Shown here: one piece after another, positions 11,193 to 23,800 of the stretch | How positions within the stretch are numbered: position 1 is the stretch's first letter | How the letters are laid out: every line of letters begins with the position of its first letter | From: Rhyacophila brunnea | Lineage: Eukaryota > Arthropoda > Insecta > Trichoptera > Rhyacophilidae | DNA length: 64,000 nucleotides | NCBI GenBank assembly: GCA_022495005.1 | Contig: JAGYXB010002044.1 | Span: 62,001 to 126,000, forward strand | Reading direction: 5' to 3' | Position numbers and translations under genes: made by a program | Notes under the pieces: generated by a model | Seen by the model: only the letters and a program-made list of their open reading frames with translations | Databases searched by the model: none | Told to the model about the DNA's origin: nothing

Positions 11193-11882
11193 CAGTGACG
11201 TCCCATGGGGGTAGGCAGACTGAGCGTCGCTTGGGGGCGGCAGTTACCGGAAGGACGGCAAACCGAGGAGAAGCATTAGGTATATATAGAAATAGATACC
11301 TAGACAGCTTAGTAATAACAGAAATATCTTTCCATTAAAAATATCTGCTTACTGGTTGGAACCAAAATGTATTAATTACTTACTATAAAAGGTTTAACAG
11401 GACTGTATTTTTTTTGTCGGGTTCGCGATGTCTAGTTTACTTACATTGTCCTTGGACGTCGCGTCCTTGGTGATCAGCAATGACATGTGGAGATTTGTGA
11501 ATTACGATTGAATTATAGGTAGGCACATACTTACTTAATTTAAGATTTATCCAAATATTTTTAGAGTTTTCAGGTGTATTTTTAAATGTAACTGAAACCG
11601 TGGACTCGCAATATTGTCTATTGAAGCAGATATGGCATTTAACCAGTTAAGTGCCCAGAGCGTCTTTGGACGCCTTAATTACACCGATTCTTATGTTAAT
11701 TACTATCAATTAACTAATTGCGGCATAGAAAGGATTAAATTAGATGTAATGGTATATGTCATACATACAACACATTTATTAGATATTGGTGTCATGAAAG
11801 GATGATAAAAAAATACGGTGTAAAAAAATGGGTCGGCATTTTGGCGCTGCCTGGGGCGGCATTTTGTCTTGGGACGTCACTG
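11193..11882. mobile_element. 690-bp hAT-like element, copy 1
   Basis: It starts CAGTGACGTCCCATGG and ends in the inverse of CAGTGACGTCCCAAG. It is exactly the same length as the copy at 35652-36341, which lies in the opposite orientation and shares the GGTAGGCAGA, GAGCGTCGCTTG and GGGCGGCAG blocks. The flanking 8-mers (AATATTAT, AATTCATT) agree at only 5 positions, so the copy is old or its target repeat has decayed. The ORF inside is not a transposase. Confidence 0.8.
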
Positions 11883-12729
11883 AATTCATTATGTACATAT
11901 CTTTAATACCTTACCGAGCTTTGTCCACTATTTATCGCCAATGCCACGATTATTATGGTTATTATAACTCCACATGATGGTAACATTGTTTAAAATAAAC
12001 TGAGAATTTAAATACAATGTGCAAAATAATACAGGTATATTCCACTAGAGAACACACAGACTTTTGTGTAATAGCTCGTACAGTGTGCAACAGTCGATAA
12101 TATTGCATAAGTAGGCAACCGCTGGCTCTTTTATATGATAATCATTTTGATTTATTTAATGACCACAGATAATACCTACCTATTTAATTTCGATTAAGGG
12201 TACTTATGTACGTAATCAGTGGCTACCAACATAAAAGGCCAAAAAGTATGTTATTTTCAGCTCATTCAAATTTTAAATCTTGTAGTTGATGTCATGTCTA
12301 CATAATATTATCATATCGAAAGAAAAAGTATCAATAGTAGGGGCAATCGGGCGGCAACAAAAATGTGCCCCTTACGCAATGCAGGACTTGTATTTTTTCC
12401 ATTGAATATGTATTTAGGTAGATATGAAGAAATTATTATGAAATGTGCCGATATTAAACTCTCCCCATGTCTTGATATTGATTTCATTAAATATAAAAAC
12501 GACTAAAACAATATCGACACAAAAACGAAACTAACCATGCCTCTCTAAATGCAACTATACCTTAAAAAGTACCTATGTAGTTATTTAATTTTGGAAAACA
12601 CTTACCTACATTTTTTTTTGTTTTCGACAAATGAAAATTATCGTCAATTTTAACTTTGTGCATTCAACAAAACTTTAGTTCTGCTGCCCAACCTGGTCTT
12701 CGCCCGGGGCCACTTCCCCATCTCGGTTA

Positions 12730-12960
12730 CTGGTACATTGTACGAATTATATTTTTGACCATGTCCGATCCTAATAAGATCATATGGGCTCCCATAGATT
12801 AAATAAATAACAGAGCCTCCACATAGTGGAGGTTTGTATTAACGCATTTTTTTTTTTACGAGAAATGGATGCTAACCACTTGCTCAGCCTATTAGGTACA
12901 TACTCTGACTCCAAACACAAATTGAAAAACAATATGTATGTGTATTTGCCAGACCAACCT
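12730..12960 (-). repeat. SINE family S1, copy 1 (head damaged)
   Basis: Its body matches the copy at 13064-13297 (GACCATGTCCGATCCTAATA, the GGAG(A/G)TTTGTATTNAC block, CACTTGCTCA(G/A)CCTATTAGG, CAAATTGAAAAACAATAT). The tRNA-like head is mostly missing: only CCAGACC and CCTGGGA remain. Confidence 0.6.
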
Positions 12961-13063
12961 GGGAGCCACGACATTACAATAAGCCATAAGCCATAAGGAT
13001 ATCAATTTGACCCCTTTTCATAAGCCAAACTCCTTAATAGCTTATATATAATACCTTTAATTT

Positions 13064-13297
13064 TTTTTGACCATGTCCGATCCTAATAGGATTGTATGGG
13101 CCTCCACAGAGTGGAGATTTGTATTGACAGATTTTGTTTTTACGAAAAATGGATGTCAGCCACTTGCTCAACCTATTAGGTCCATACTCTCACTCATACA
13201 CAAATTGAAAAACAATATTGTCAGACCCAGGATTCGAACCTGGGACCCAAGACGAAATATGCCAACGCTTAAGCCGTGCGGCCATCGTGGGCGTACT
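13064..13297 (-). repeat. SINE family S1, copy 2 with tRNA-like head
   Basis: On the minus strand it starts CGCCCACGATGGCCGCACGG (A-box-like), with a B box CAGGTTCGAATCCTGG, then a body of about 150 bp and a short A-rich end. This is the layout of a tRNA-derived SINE. Related copies lie at 12730-12960 and 19652-19925. Confidence 0.7.
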
Positions 13298-13711
13298 ATG
13301 TAAGTACTATACTATATAAGTACTTAGGTATTATTTTATTGATAGAATAATTTTTCATTTGGCCATTTTCGATTGGTAACATAGCTATGATTGCACGGTG
13401 TGATTTGCATTTTGTGCGTAAAACTTGTGATCAGTTAATTTCGAAATTGCAGTAGGTACCCAATAAATTGCCCCATTTATTCGTCAAAGGATAAGGTCGC
13501 TATTTTAAACACTAAACCTACATTGTATAGAATAATATTATGTGTGCATATACAAGGTTGCAGCATTTTCCGCAATTTGGAATGTCGCTATACGGCTGTC
13601 AACCCTTTAGGTATGGATCTTTTTGTAACTCTAGTGTTTTTTTTTTATTTGACCAGTATTGGGTTAGTAGGTATATAGTTAGATTATATTATAATAAGTG
13701 TATACATGTAT

Positions 13712-14238
13712 CAGTGGCGAAGGGTGGATGTAGGCTGTTAAGATCTGACATAAATAGTTCACACTAAATTTTCTCAGTAAAACGTATTTGTTTTCATTGG
13801 ACTAAGACTGCAATGTGTAGGTATAATAGTGTTTGTTAGTTTTTAAAATTCAATTTAACCCTGCCTAATCCAAGTCGTAGTCACATAATACTCAAACAAA
13901 TATTCGTTTATCTTTAAAATATCTACGATTATGCCATTAAACCATACATAATTTTAGATACTTTATAGCTATAAGAATATTTTTTATCGATTATGGTTTA
14001 GTTTAGGCAGGGATTAGTGAATGTTAAAAAAAGTAACTGAAAACTAAAAGTGTGCACTATTTTTGTCGGATCGCAAGGATAGCAAGGTTTAATTAAATTT
14101 TTAAAAACTAGCCAGCACCATCTGCAATTTATATTATCAGTTCAATGAAAACAAGTTTGTATGACTGACAAAGTTTAATGTGCACTATTAATGTATGTCG
14201 AATCTTAACAACATACGTAAATAAAACCTTCACCACTG
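13712..14238. mobile_element. 527-bp hAT-like MITE with long imperfect inverted repeats
   Basis: The left end CAGTGGCGAAGGGTGGATG and the inverse of the right end, CAGTGGTGAAGG, are followed by further inverted matches (GTTAAGATC(T/C)GACATA, TTT(T/G)TCAGT). The central part is also palindromic around the word TTTAGGCAGG/CCTGCCTAA. The perfect 8-bp repeat ACATGTAT flanks it at 13704-13711 and 14239-14246. Related copies lie at 25183-25300 and 58555-58940. Confidence 0.88.
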
Positions 14239-14528
14239 ACATGTATTTTACCACTACGACAACGATAAAATTAGTAATAATTAAAAAAATAGCATCGGGT
14301 GATGTCTAGGTTTTCGAAGGAATTCGGTGTCTACACATACCTATATAAAAAAATATTATGTTCTATAAATATATTATATAAACAGTGATTTATTTTTAAA
14401 TATTTTATAATATGTGTGATTATAATAAAAGAAAATACACAACTACTTGGAATATTTTTATTTAATATAAACATAAAATAATAAAAATTAATAACTTATT
14501 TTAAATTTTCAGAACATAAAAATTTCAA

Positions 14529-14534
14529 TTTATT
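14529..14534 (-). other. Candidate poly(A) signal of gene B
   Basis: AATAAA on the minus strand lies about 195 nt after the gene B stop codon. Such words are frequent in this AT-rich DNA, so only the position speaks for it; another lies at 14457-14462. Confidence 0.25.
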
Positions 14535-14726
14535 TTTTAATTAATAAAGACATATTTTGTTCTCATTTGTGTAAATTAAAATGCAGAAATAAAATATTAT
14601 ATTATTAGCTAAATACTATACTTATAACTTAAATATTATTTATATTTCACTTATAATTATCCTTATGCTACTTTACACGTAAATACTATGTATAAAAAAT
14701 ATGAAACGTTATGGCAATCACTCATT

Positions 14727-14869
14727 TTATGCTGCTGCTATGTTTTTGTTAAAAAGAGAAATTTTGTTGTTTTTTAAGGATTTGCGATCGATTTTTCCAG
14801 AATGGGTGGCTGGCAATTCATCCAAAAACACAACACCCCCTCTCAATTGCTTGGGATCGGATAAATTTT
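14727..14869 (-). CDS. Gene B exon 11 (C-terminus)
   Basis: Acceptor TTTTCAG. It encodes [20 protein letters not shown] then RKSL, the lid-domain motif whose Lys (516) contacts the adenylate, and ends NKNIAAA with TAA at 14727-14729. Confidence 0.88.
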
Positions 14870-17800
14870 CTGAAAACAAGGAAAGAAAATATGAGTTTAC
14901 CTAGTCAATTTAAATGTTCTTGTATTGACGGATAAAGCACCCGGGGAGCAAGAAACCGCATATTATTACATTTTTGATTATGCAATAATTGTAATTTTTA
15001 TGAATATTATTTAATTATGTATGATATTTTCTTACTTTTGATAACATCTTTGATGTCTTTTTCTGTCAGTTTTGAGCCTGGTACCAACTGGATGAATGCT
15101 GCTGGAAGGTCTCCATCATCAGGGTGAGGCAGTCCCACGACACATGCTGCATATACTCCAGGAATTTTGGAAATTTCTAATTCTAATTCTGCGGGCGCGA
15201 CCTGTCAATTAAAGTATTTTTTAATTGAATTAAAATTTTATTTATAATACAATTTAATAGTTTTTGTGGATAACTGAAAAAGTCATATAACAATACACAT
15301 TTAATTAAATGCTAGACATTAAAAATATATCAGGCAAATTTAAGAAAGATCCTTGGTACGACTACTGGCTTCGTAAAAAGTTGGTGATTTGTTACTCCTA
15401 AGATTTAGTGGTGTTCAAAATTAAAATTCATTGTTTTGATTGGCGGAACTCTTGACACATTTTAAAAATCTCGATGAACCACTGTCTATGTATTGCTCAC
15501 CTGGGAGTTTCTGTATTTGAGCATCTCCTTGATGCGGTCTACTATGAAGAAATCTCCATCTTCGTCAACATATGCTAAGTCTCCGGTCAGGAACCACCCA
15601 TCGTCATCGAAAGACGACACCGTAGCTTCGTCATTGTTGTAGTATTCCTGCAAAAAAAAAAATAGAAAAATTTACAGTTAATATTCTGGAGATTAGTTCC
15701 AATCCAAAATGAAGCATATAACAATATTAGATGTCGTAAGGTGGACTTTTTGGACGTCATAAGGAAGACGTGTCGTCATCTATCCAACTTGAATCTTGGC
15801 CACCTTCAGATAACGTCTCCATAGCCTTAACACCACGGTCTAGATCTCCCAACACTCATTCGCCTTTCCTGTATATTGAGGAAGAGCCACTTGGCTTGTT
15901 GGGTGTCTTCCATCTTTGAGACAAAGCCTGCGCACACATCGCAATTATCGCATATAGCTGGTGGCTGTATCTTCCTACGTCCGGAAAATTGTACGTATGC
16001 AGTTTGTCGTATACGTCATCATCACCGTATGCTATTGTCCCGGAAACATATTATAGCAGTATAGCATTGAGACGAAATTAACGACGCATTGTTCGTGGAA
16101 CATTTGACCGTATAATCATAGAATAGTATAGAAATGTTCCAATTGAGTTGTAAAAGATCTTTTGAGATTGATTTATAACATGTGTTTTATAATAATTACT
16201 GTAGGTAATTACGAGTAACTAACTACCTTACGGTATCTTCCTCGCCGCGTGCCTTCTAAATATCTTACATAAAAATATAACCAACCTCACTTAATCTTTT
16301 TTTGGTAAGGCCTACCACTACGGGGATATTTTTAAACGCCAAAAGTTGGTAAGTCGATAGTTTAGGTATTTAGAGTGAACAACGGATTATGTGTCTAAAT
16401 TAAATAATTATGTAAGCTAGAAAAAATCAAGGTCATCCGATATATAATAGAACATGTACATAAAGCAAAGAGAAATTAGCATTATATTTGATTTTAGAGG
16501 GCATGTCAAACGCGACTTATCAACTTTTGGCACTAACTCTTGACATACATGAATAATCAATAAAGCCAAAGTGGTGATTTGCTCTGTCTTAAGTGTCGAG
16601 AATGATAGCAACGAGTAGAAACTGTAGATATTTATTTTAGTTTGGTCTAACTAAAGTGTACCTGTAAACTGTAGTAGGATTTGTTTGCCAGATCAATAAT
16701 AATTATTATCCTTCTTCTTAGCACCAACGCCAACGCCTTGGCTGATGTCGTTTTGAGGAGTTACGCGTGCGGGTAGATAAATGGATTCGTCGACTTTCGC
16801 AAATTAGTAGCCATTGGTCGTAGGTGATCTCTCTCACGAAGGGTGAGTGTTATATAATATCACCAAATTGATGTTTCTGGTGTTATGTGAACATGACAAT
16901 TATTCAGTATTACCTAATAAGTAAAGTTAACGAAAACAATCGGTGTTCTTACTTTGAAAAGGGTTAAAGGTGACTTCAAACGTATTTCTCCAACTGAATT
17001 TGCTCCCAGTTCTTCTCCAGTCTGAACATTTACGATCTGAAAATTAAAAAAAATATAAAGGTGGGTATAATACGTAATTAATATTCGGTAAACATATGTA
17101 TTAATGAGCTATACCTACTTACATTATATAAACAAAAATATATGAAAATGAGAGAATACTTCGAATTCTTGTGCTGTGAGATTTATTTTATAGCATATTG
17201 AGATTATTCTATGACTACTGATTCAAACAAACACATACCAAGTTTTTGGAATCGCCATTAGACTTAAATACTTTTTCTATCTTATATTTGTTTAATATCT
17301 TTGGAAAAATACTAATTTCGAACATGAAAAATAATTCAATGAAGAAAAGCTTGATTAACACTAAACAACATGTTTATTTTTTTCATAAAATATAGTGTAT
17401 GGTGCAAGAAAATATTTACATATACGAGCGTCCCATGTTGCATTTTTATTATGTATAACGGCGCCACGACGGCCGTCGTCTAGTTATTCCGGCGTCCATA
17501 TGGCGCAACCAAAAATACAGTTACAGAAGTAAAGTGAATTATGTGTTAAATGTGATTTATTGACTTACCTTCCATTTGATCCATGGCATTGGCTTGCCGC
17601 AAGATCCCCTTTTGTATTTAGTCGCTGTGCAAATTGCTCCCGAAACCTCTGACATTCCATAGCAGTTCCCGACTAGACCATTTTTAACATATTTCTGGAA
17701 AAAAATATATTTAATATTGAACAGTTTCGAAAAAATAAAACATAGAATTAATAATGTGTGAGATTTGTAAGGATACGAGAATTTAAAGAGATTGGTTGAA

Positions 17801-20800
17801 AGTGGATTAGGTCAGCACTAAGGCCTGAACAAAAACGAACCATAAGTGCGAGTGAGAAAGCATTCGGCACACTATCTCCGCAATATACGTTACAGTAAGA
17901 TAGAATTTCTACGGCTGAAATGAATATTTTTGGTAGGTAGGTACACGTCGCCGATAAATATTGATTTGAATGACTACAGTCATTTAAAAACTGCGAGTAC
18001 GTGTTGCTGAAATGTATTGTTTTCGTGTTAAATATAAAGTTTGTGGTAATTATTTTTAGTTAACTTAGTTGACAATCTGGTTAATTATGCTGTGTTTAAA
18101 TTTGGTAGCCATACTGAGAAGCAAAATGATAACTTAAAATAATAAAATTGAGGTTTTGCTGTGCGTTATAATACGCAAAAAATACGGCTTCATTTTGCCG
18201 AATAATACTCACTCTCTTTATATTATTACTCTGAGGTCGGCACTCACCTGAAACTCTTCAATTTTTTCATATGATATATTGCTTCCAATTGACATCACTG
18301 TCATAACACTGGAGAAGTCACATGTTTTTAATCCAGGATATTTTAGTATGGATGTAACAGCAACGGGTGATAGCATGATGGTTTTTGGCTAAAAGAAAAT
18401 ATTATCACATTATATCAATACTATTGCGATTGACGTAGATAAGTTAGTATCAGTGACGAAAAATGAATTTTTGAAGTCGGTTGGCTATGGGGTCATAGTC
18501 AATACTCTATAGATATGCATATCAGTCATACTTAGAAGATAATAAATACTGTAGAAACTCGATATAACGGACTAATGCGGTTGAGAGGGTGTCCGTTAAA
18601 GCCGAAAGTCCGTTATGTAAAAACACAAAATATCTTGTTTTTTCGTCTTCGGATGATATATACAAACACCATGGCCCCCACAACCTAAAGCGAGCCGAAC
18701 CTAGAGAGAGATCCTCAGGCTAGGATCTTTGGCGGCCCCCCTACCTATCGTTAAGGTTAAAGACAGTGTGACGCACAACATTAACGTTTTTCAACATGTA
18801 TATCAGGTATCAGTATATTATAAGCGTTTTTTTTCTATTTTTAATACTTACATTTACTTTACTCATAGAGTTGTTGAGTATCGACACACAATAATCAAAA
18901 ATTATATCGTACTATCATAGCGCCGCAGGGGACTTTTTTTACTATTAAAGCAACGCGCTTGCTTTCGGTAATCTTCTTTGAAAAAAGACTAGTTTTGTTT
19001 CCACTTTTGAAGTCTGCTGTTTTTTTTATAATCAACTCTCTAAAATTACGAGATGGCAACTACATTGTTGTCCAAGAACACTACACAACTACTTTCTACT
19101 CCTGGCTCCTAGAAGCGTGAATGCGACCATCAATATATTGCACACATGTCATATAATAGTATAATGATACGACTGCCTGTGGTAACCCGACCTAAAATGT
19201 GGATATGCACGATTTTCGAGAAAATAATTAACATAAATTTTAATGATATTACCTGATATTTAATTATGGCATCGCAGGCGCGCTCTGGTGAGAATGGTAG
19301 ATGAGTTTGGATCCTTGTAGCTCCAAAAATGCAACAATGCAACGTGACAATAATTCCTGATAGCCATACAAATGTGGAAAACAAAAGGATTCCGTGGTCT
19401 GATTCAAAATCATATCTTGTCATGAGTGATCTGAAACAATAAATGAATTAATTTTATTAGTACGAGGATTCAGGATGTAATATTATTTTTGGGTCACGAT
19501 ACACAGAACGCATTTTGCTGTTTGCATGTTGCCATAAGTCAAATTTTCGTAACCCTGCATATTATGCTCTTTCAAATCATTTTTTATTCCATTTCCTGCA
19601 ATTGTCTAAATTTCTATGTATTGCGTATTGTAATTTTTTAGCGTGGTATAATATATACGCCCACGATGACCGAGTGGCTTACTCGTCGGCTTATACTGTC
19701 TTGAGCTCCAGGTTCGAATCTAGGGTCTGGAAAATATAAATATTATTTTTCAATTTGTATTTGGAGTCAGAGTATGACCTAATTATTTGAGCAAGTCGCT
19801 ATCATCCATTATGCCTCGTAAAAAAATCTGTTAATAGAAACTTGCATTCTGTGGAAACCATAGAGGTATTAAATAAAGTGGAAACCCATATGATCTTATT
19901 AGGATTGGACATGTTCAAAATAAAAAGAATAATAGTTACAAGTGGGTTGACGGGAAGCCAGGCGGGAACCAGGCTAATTTTCATAGCCAAGTTTAGCAAA
20001 ATTCATGAATTCTAGAATGAAAACCTAACCCAACCTAACAAATAATCCATAATATATCGGCTATTTTAAAATTTTGTTTGCCACTGGCTACCCGTAAGCC
20101 GATAAGAATCGAATAATAAATATTGCAGGGATGTGCGCGGCAAAATAACTTCAAAGAAGTATCACAGTGAGCGACAATAATTGAGAATGAATTAATGAAA
20201 TGTAAAATATTATTTTAATTATAAAAAAACACACACTCGCGTGTCTGACTGTAGCTTGGTCTTTGTTAGACAAAGGTGAAATTTGTATTTCTAATTTTAG
20301 CAGAGATCTTTTAAGCAAGCCCAGTGTCCGAACTCGTCTCCAAAAAATTATGACAGCATATGTTAACACGACCTCAAAACTGCAGCTCCACGTTTACTAC
20401 TACCACGCGGTAGATTATCGCCAGAAAATTTACATGAAACGATCATATATTGGCCTCAGACTGACTGGAAACATTCCACACTATCTATATTTCACCCCTT
20501 GTCAAGTATAAACGAGGCCGGTGTATTGCGGCCAAGTCTCGAAGCGAAGTTAAACTCGAGTAAAAATAAGATTGCTGGGATTGCAGATTACATTTAGAGT
20601 CACAATGAAATTGTTCCATACAGCGCCCGAAATGGAAAAATTTACCAACCGGAACGTTCAATTTTCAAAATGAGAAAATTCTTATCTAAATTTATGTACT
20701 TATACTATTTTATGAAAATAATTGTTAGATTTTTGTTGTTGTATGACCTATCCGGTTACATGTAAATTGTAAGTAAAACATTTCACCGTTACAAAGTTCG

Positions 20801-23800
20801 CCGTGAACTTTCTATTGGAAAGACATGGCCGTATACTATACGGTCTCCAATTTTATTAGATTCAATTTGAACATTAATTCCATTTTCATAGCTGATTTTG
20901 GCAAAATTCATGAATTTCAGAATGAAAACCTAACCTAACCTAACAATTATTAATCCAGTATATCGGCTATTTTCAAAATTTGTTTGCCGCTTTTCCTGTA
21001 AACCGACATGAACCGTGTTTTATTTAGACATGAATTTTATCTCAGTACTCTATACGACCCAAAGAGGTTGGACAGTCTTTAATATACGACCATATATTTC
21101 CAAAACAACATTTCACGGTAAAGTATGATACGGCGAACTGCATACATACAAATTTCCAGACACGGGCCTATCCATCTCAGATGGTCAAATTAGTTTTTCC
21201 ACGAGACGGAGCGATAATTTTGGAGATTTCATGAACCGGAACGGCGCTCCAGTGCGATCCGGTCCACTACGAGCTCTGGTTCCATACTATATCAACATAT
21301 TTTTAATTTTGCGGTATGTATGTGAAGAAAACTTACGGTAATAATATTTGAACCGCCAAATTTTTATGGGTCAAACAAACTCCTTTTGGTAATCCGGTAG
21401 TTCCGCTGGAGCATACTATGAATGCCGTGGTTGTGGCTGGGTCAAATTCTGATGCTCTGAAACGTTTAAAGTAAATTATTTCCAGTTAATAAACTATTAT
21501 AAAATAATATTCAAGCACTACTAATTAGCTAAAATACTAGGTTGGAACATATGATTTTTTCCCTGACACCTTTACAGATGAAAATCATTCATCGCCTATC
21601 TTCAGTCTGGGAAAACTGCATCGTAGTGATATAAAATCTCATTGGCTGAAAACCAATCCATACTAATCAGTCGATACCTTATTGGTTGCATACCGTTTAA
21701 TACCAATACGTCGACCAATGAATGTTTTACGAACTCTCAAAAGTTGTCAATGCATCAAAATCTATGTGAATTTAGTTAATGGTATAATATCATATTTGGT
21801 AAATTAATGTTACCTATTTATAAAATGTGATGAGTCACCTTGACAACATAAAGGAGTTAATAAAACGTCATATATAGCAATCAGAAAAATGCAACAGGGG
21901 GAATAATGAAAATGACAAACTGTCAAAAGCGATCGTGTTATTGTTGTCGGTTTTCGACTTCATTTTGACACTCGTGTGCGTTCGGACTAATATTCCGTTT
22001 ACGCGTGCATGGATTTATTGCTGACAGTAGATAGGTATTATCGCGGCCATAACGAGAAAATGCACTTGTCAACATATTGTATTGTCATGAAAAAAGAGAG
22101 AAAGTTCGGAACCTTCTGAATTTTCATGCGACAATTGGGATTTTTTCGATCTGCGCCTGAACAGTAGAACGATAGTATAGTAGAACAGTTATTGTAACGA
22201 TATTAGACTATAAGGTCACGATAGTTTAAAACACTCACTATTGCTGCAAATAAATTCATGCACGTGTACCGGCGTTATAAACCGGAACTTTATAGAATCA
22301 TTAAAACAGTATAAAAGTATAACATTCACTATTTAAAAAAAACCTACGAATTTACAATAAACGTTTTATTTCATTATTTGAAAAAAAATCTTTTGAGAAT
22401 CATAGCCAATAATATGAATATTTTAAACAAATGAATCTGCATTTTATACATTGGAATAGAATACATACGGATTATGAAATTTGTTCTATAAAATAACCCT
22501 TATGGACATAATTAAATCAAATACATAAAATGGTAAAAAAAAACACTTACTCAAACATATCTTCATCTTCTGCTGGTTTGAGAAAATCTGAGAACGGTGT
22601 GAACTTTTTATTCGGTAACTCTCCAAATACAACGATCTCGGGATGGAGGCCGACCTCTGCAGATGCCTGGTCGAATTTTAAAGCCACCTGAGCATCACAG
22701 AAGATTATATCAGGCTTTCCAGTGGATAGCAAATGCTTAATTTCACCTGAAAATGTTCACACAATGTTATTAGAAATAGTGCATCTGTCTATTATTTGCC
22801 CACAAAAATACTGCGGAACTTTCTTAGCCGGGCTATCGGGCCATAAAACTCAAAGAACAAAAACCGCGCCGATTTATTGCAAATAATTCTTTAACACGTG
22901 TTTCAGTTTATCCCGTATTTCTCCACACTTAAGACCCGTAGCCTGTTAGACCATACCAAGTAGGCAGTTCCTATTAATTTTGTGTTTCCTGATTATCACA
23001 TTTTTTTAGTACATATTAACTAAACATACAATGTTTGGCCATCGCTAACACAATACATAGGTGACACAAAAAGCAATATGAACAATGACCTGTTAACATT
23101 GTTATTGCTACCGATTTTTTTTCACATGTGGGGATTTATTATTTTGTTTTCTGTACGTTACTAGAATGTCAGGTATTTTTAAATAATCCACTGCAAATGT
23201 CACTTTGGTGTCTGCTCTAATTTGCCTTTTATTTTTGGTGAAAATACAGCGTGCATGTTTGTTGTTGAATTACAGAATTTTTAAGCGAGTTTTTCATTTT
23301 TTTCATGTCAAGGATAAATAAGTCACACAATGACATGTCACTAGTGTACAAAGTAGTGCATGTCCTCTTTGACATATCATTATGCTATTATTTTCTTTAT
23401 TTTTGAATTTTATTTTTAACACTATAACACGCAATGAGGCTCAATGACAGTAGTGCAGTAGTTGTAAAATATTAGTAGTAGTGAAAACATCACAGAAACA
23501 TGCAGTCTTTGAAAAAAATATCTACTTATGTAAATATATTGAAATGCAAGCTAACTGAGAATAGAAACATTAGTTCCCAGACTGGAAGATAGTACCTTAC
23601 GTAACGAACTAAAAAGACCGCGTAATTGGTAAATTGATATTTGAGTAGGTGTTGTGCAATTTTACATTTAAATAATTACAAGATAAAAAGAACTTTTTAT
23701 ATAAACGTCTTAAAATTTTCTCTTGAATCATATAAACTTGACTTGACTAGCTTAAACGATCAAAAAAATTTGTACTTAATAGAAATAATACTGAAATGTC

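Noticed and set aside
16680..16870. GC-richer stretch in a gene B intron with a coding-like minus frame
   Set aside because: Resembles a retroelement scrap, but no motif was certain enough to annotate.
20510..20600. 5S rRNA-like look around GCGGCCAAGTCTCGAAGCGAAGTTAAACTCG
   Set aside because: Only a short resemblance; the internal control regions of 5S rRNA are not present.
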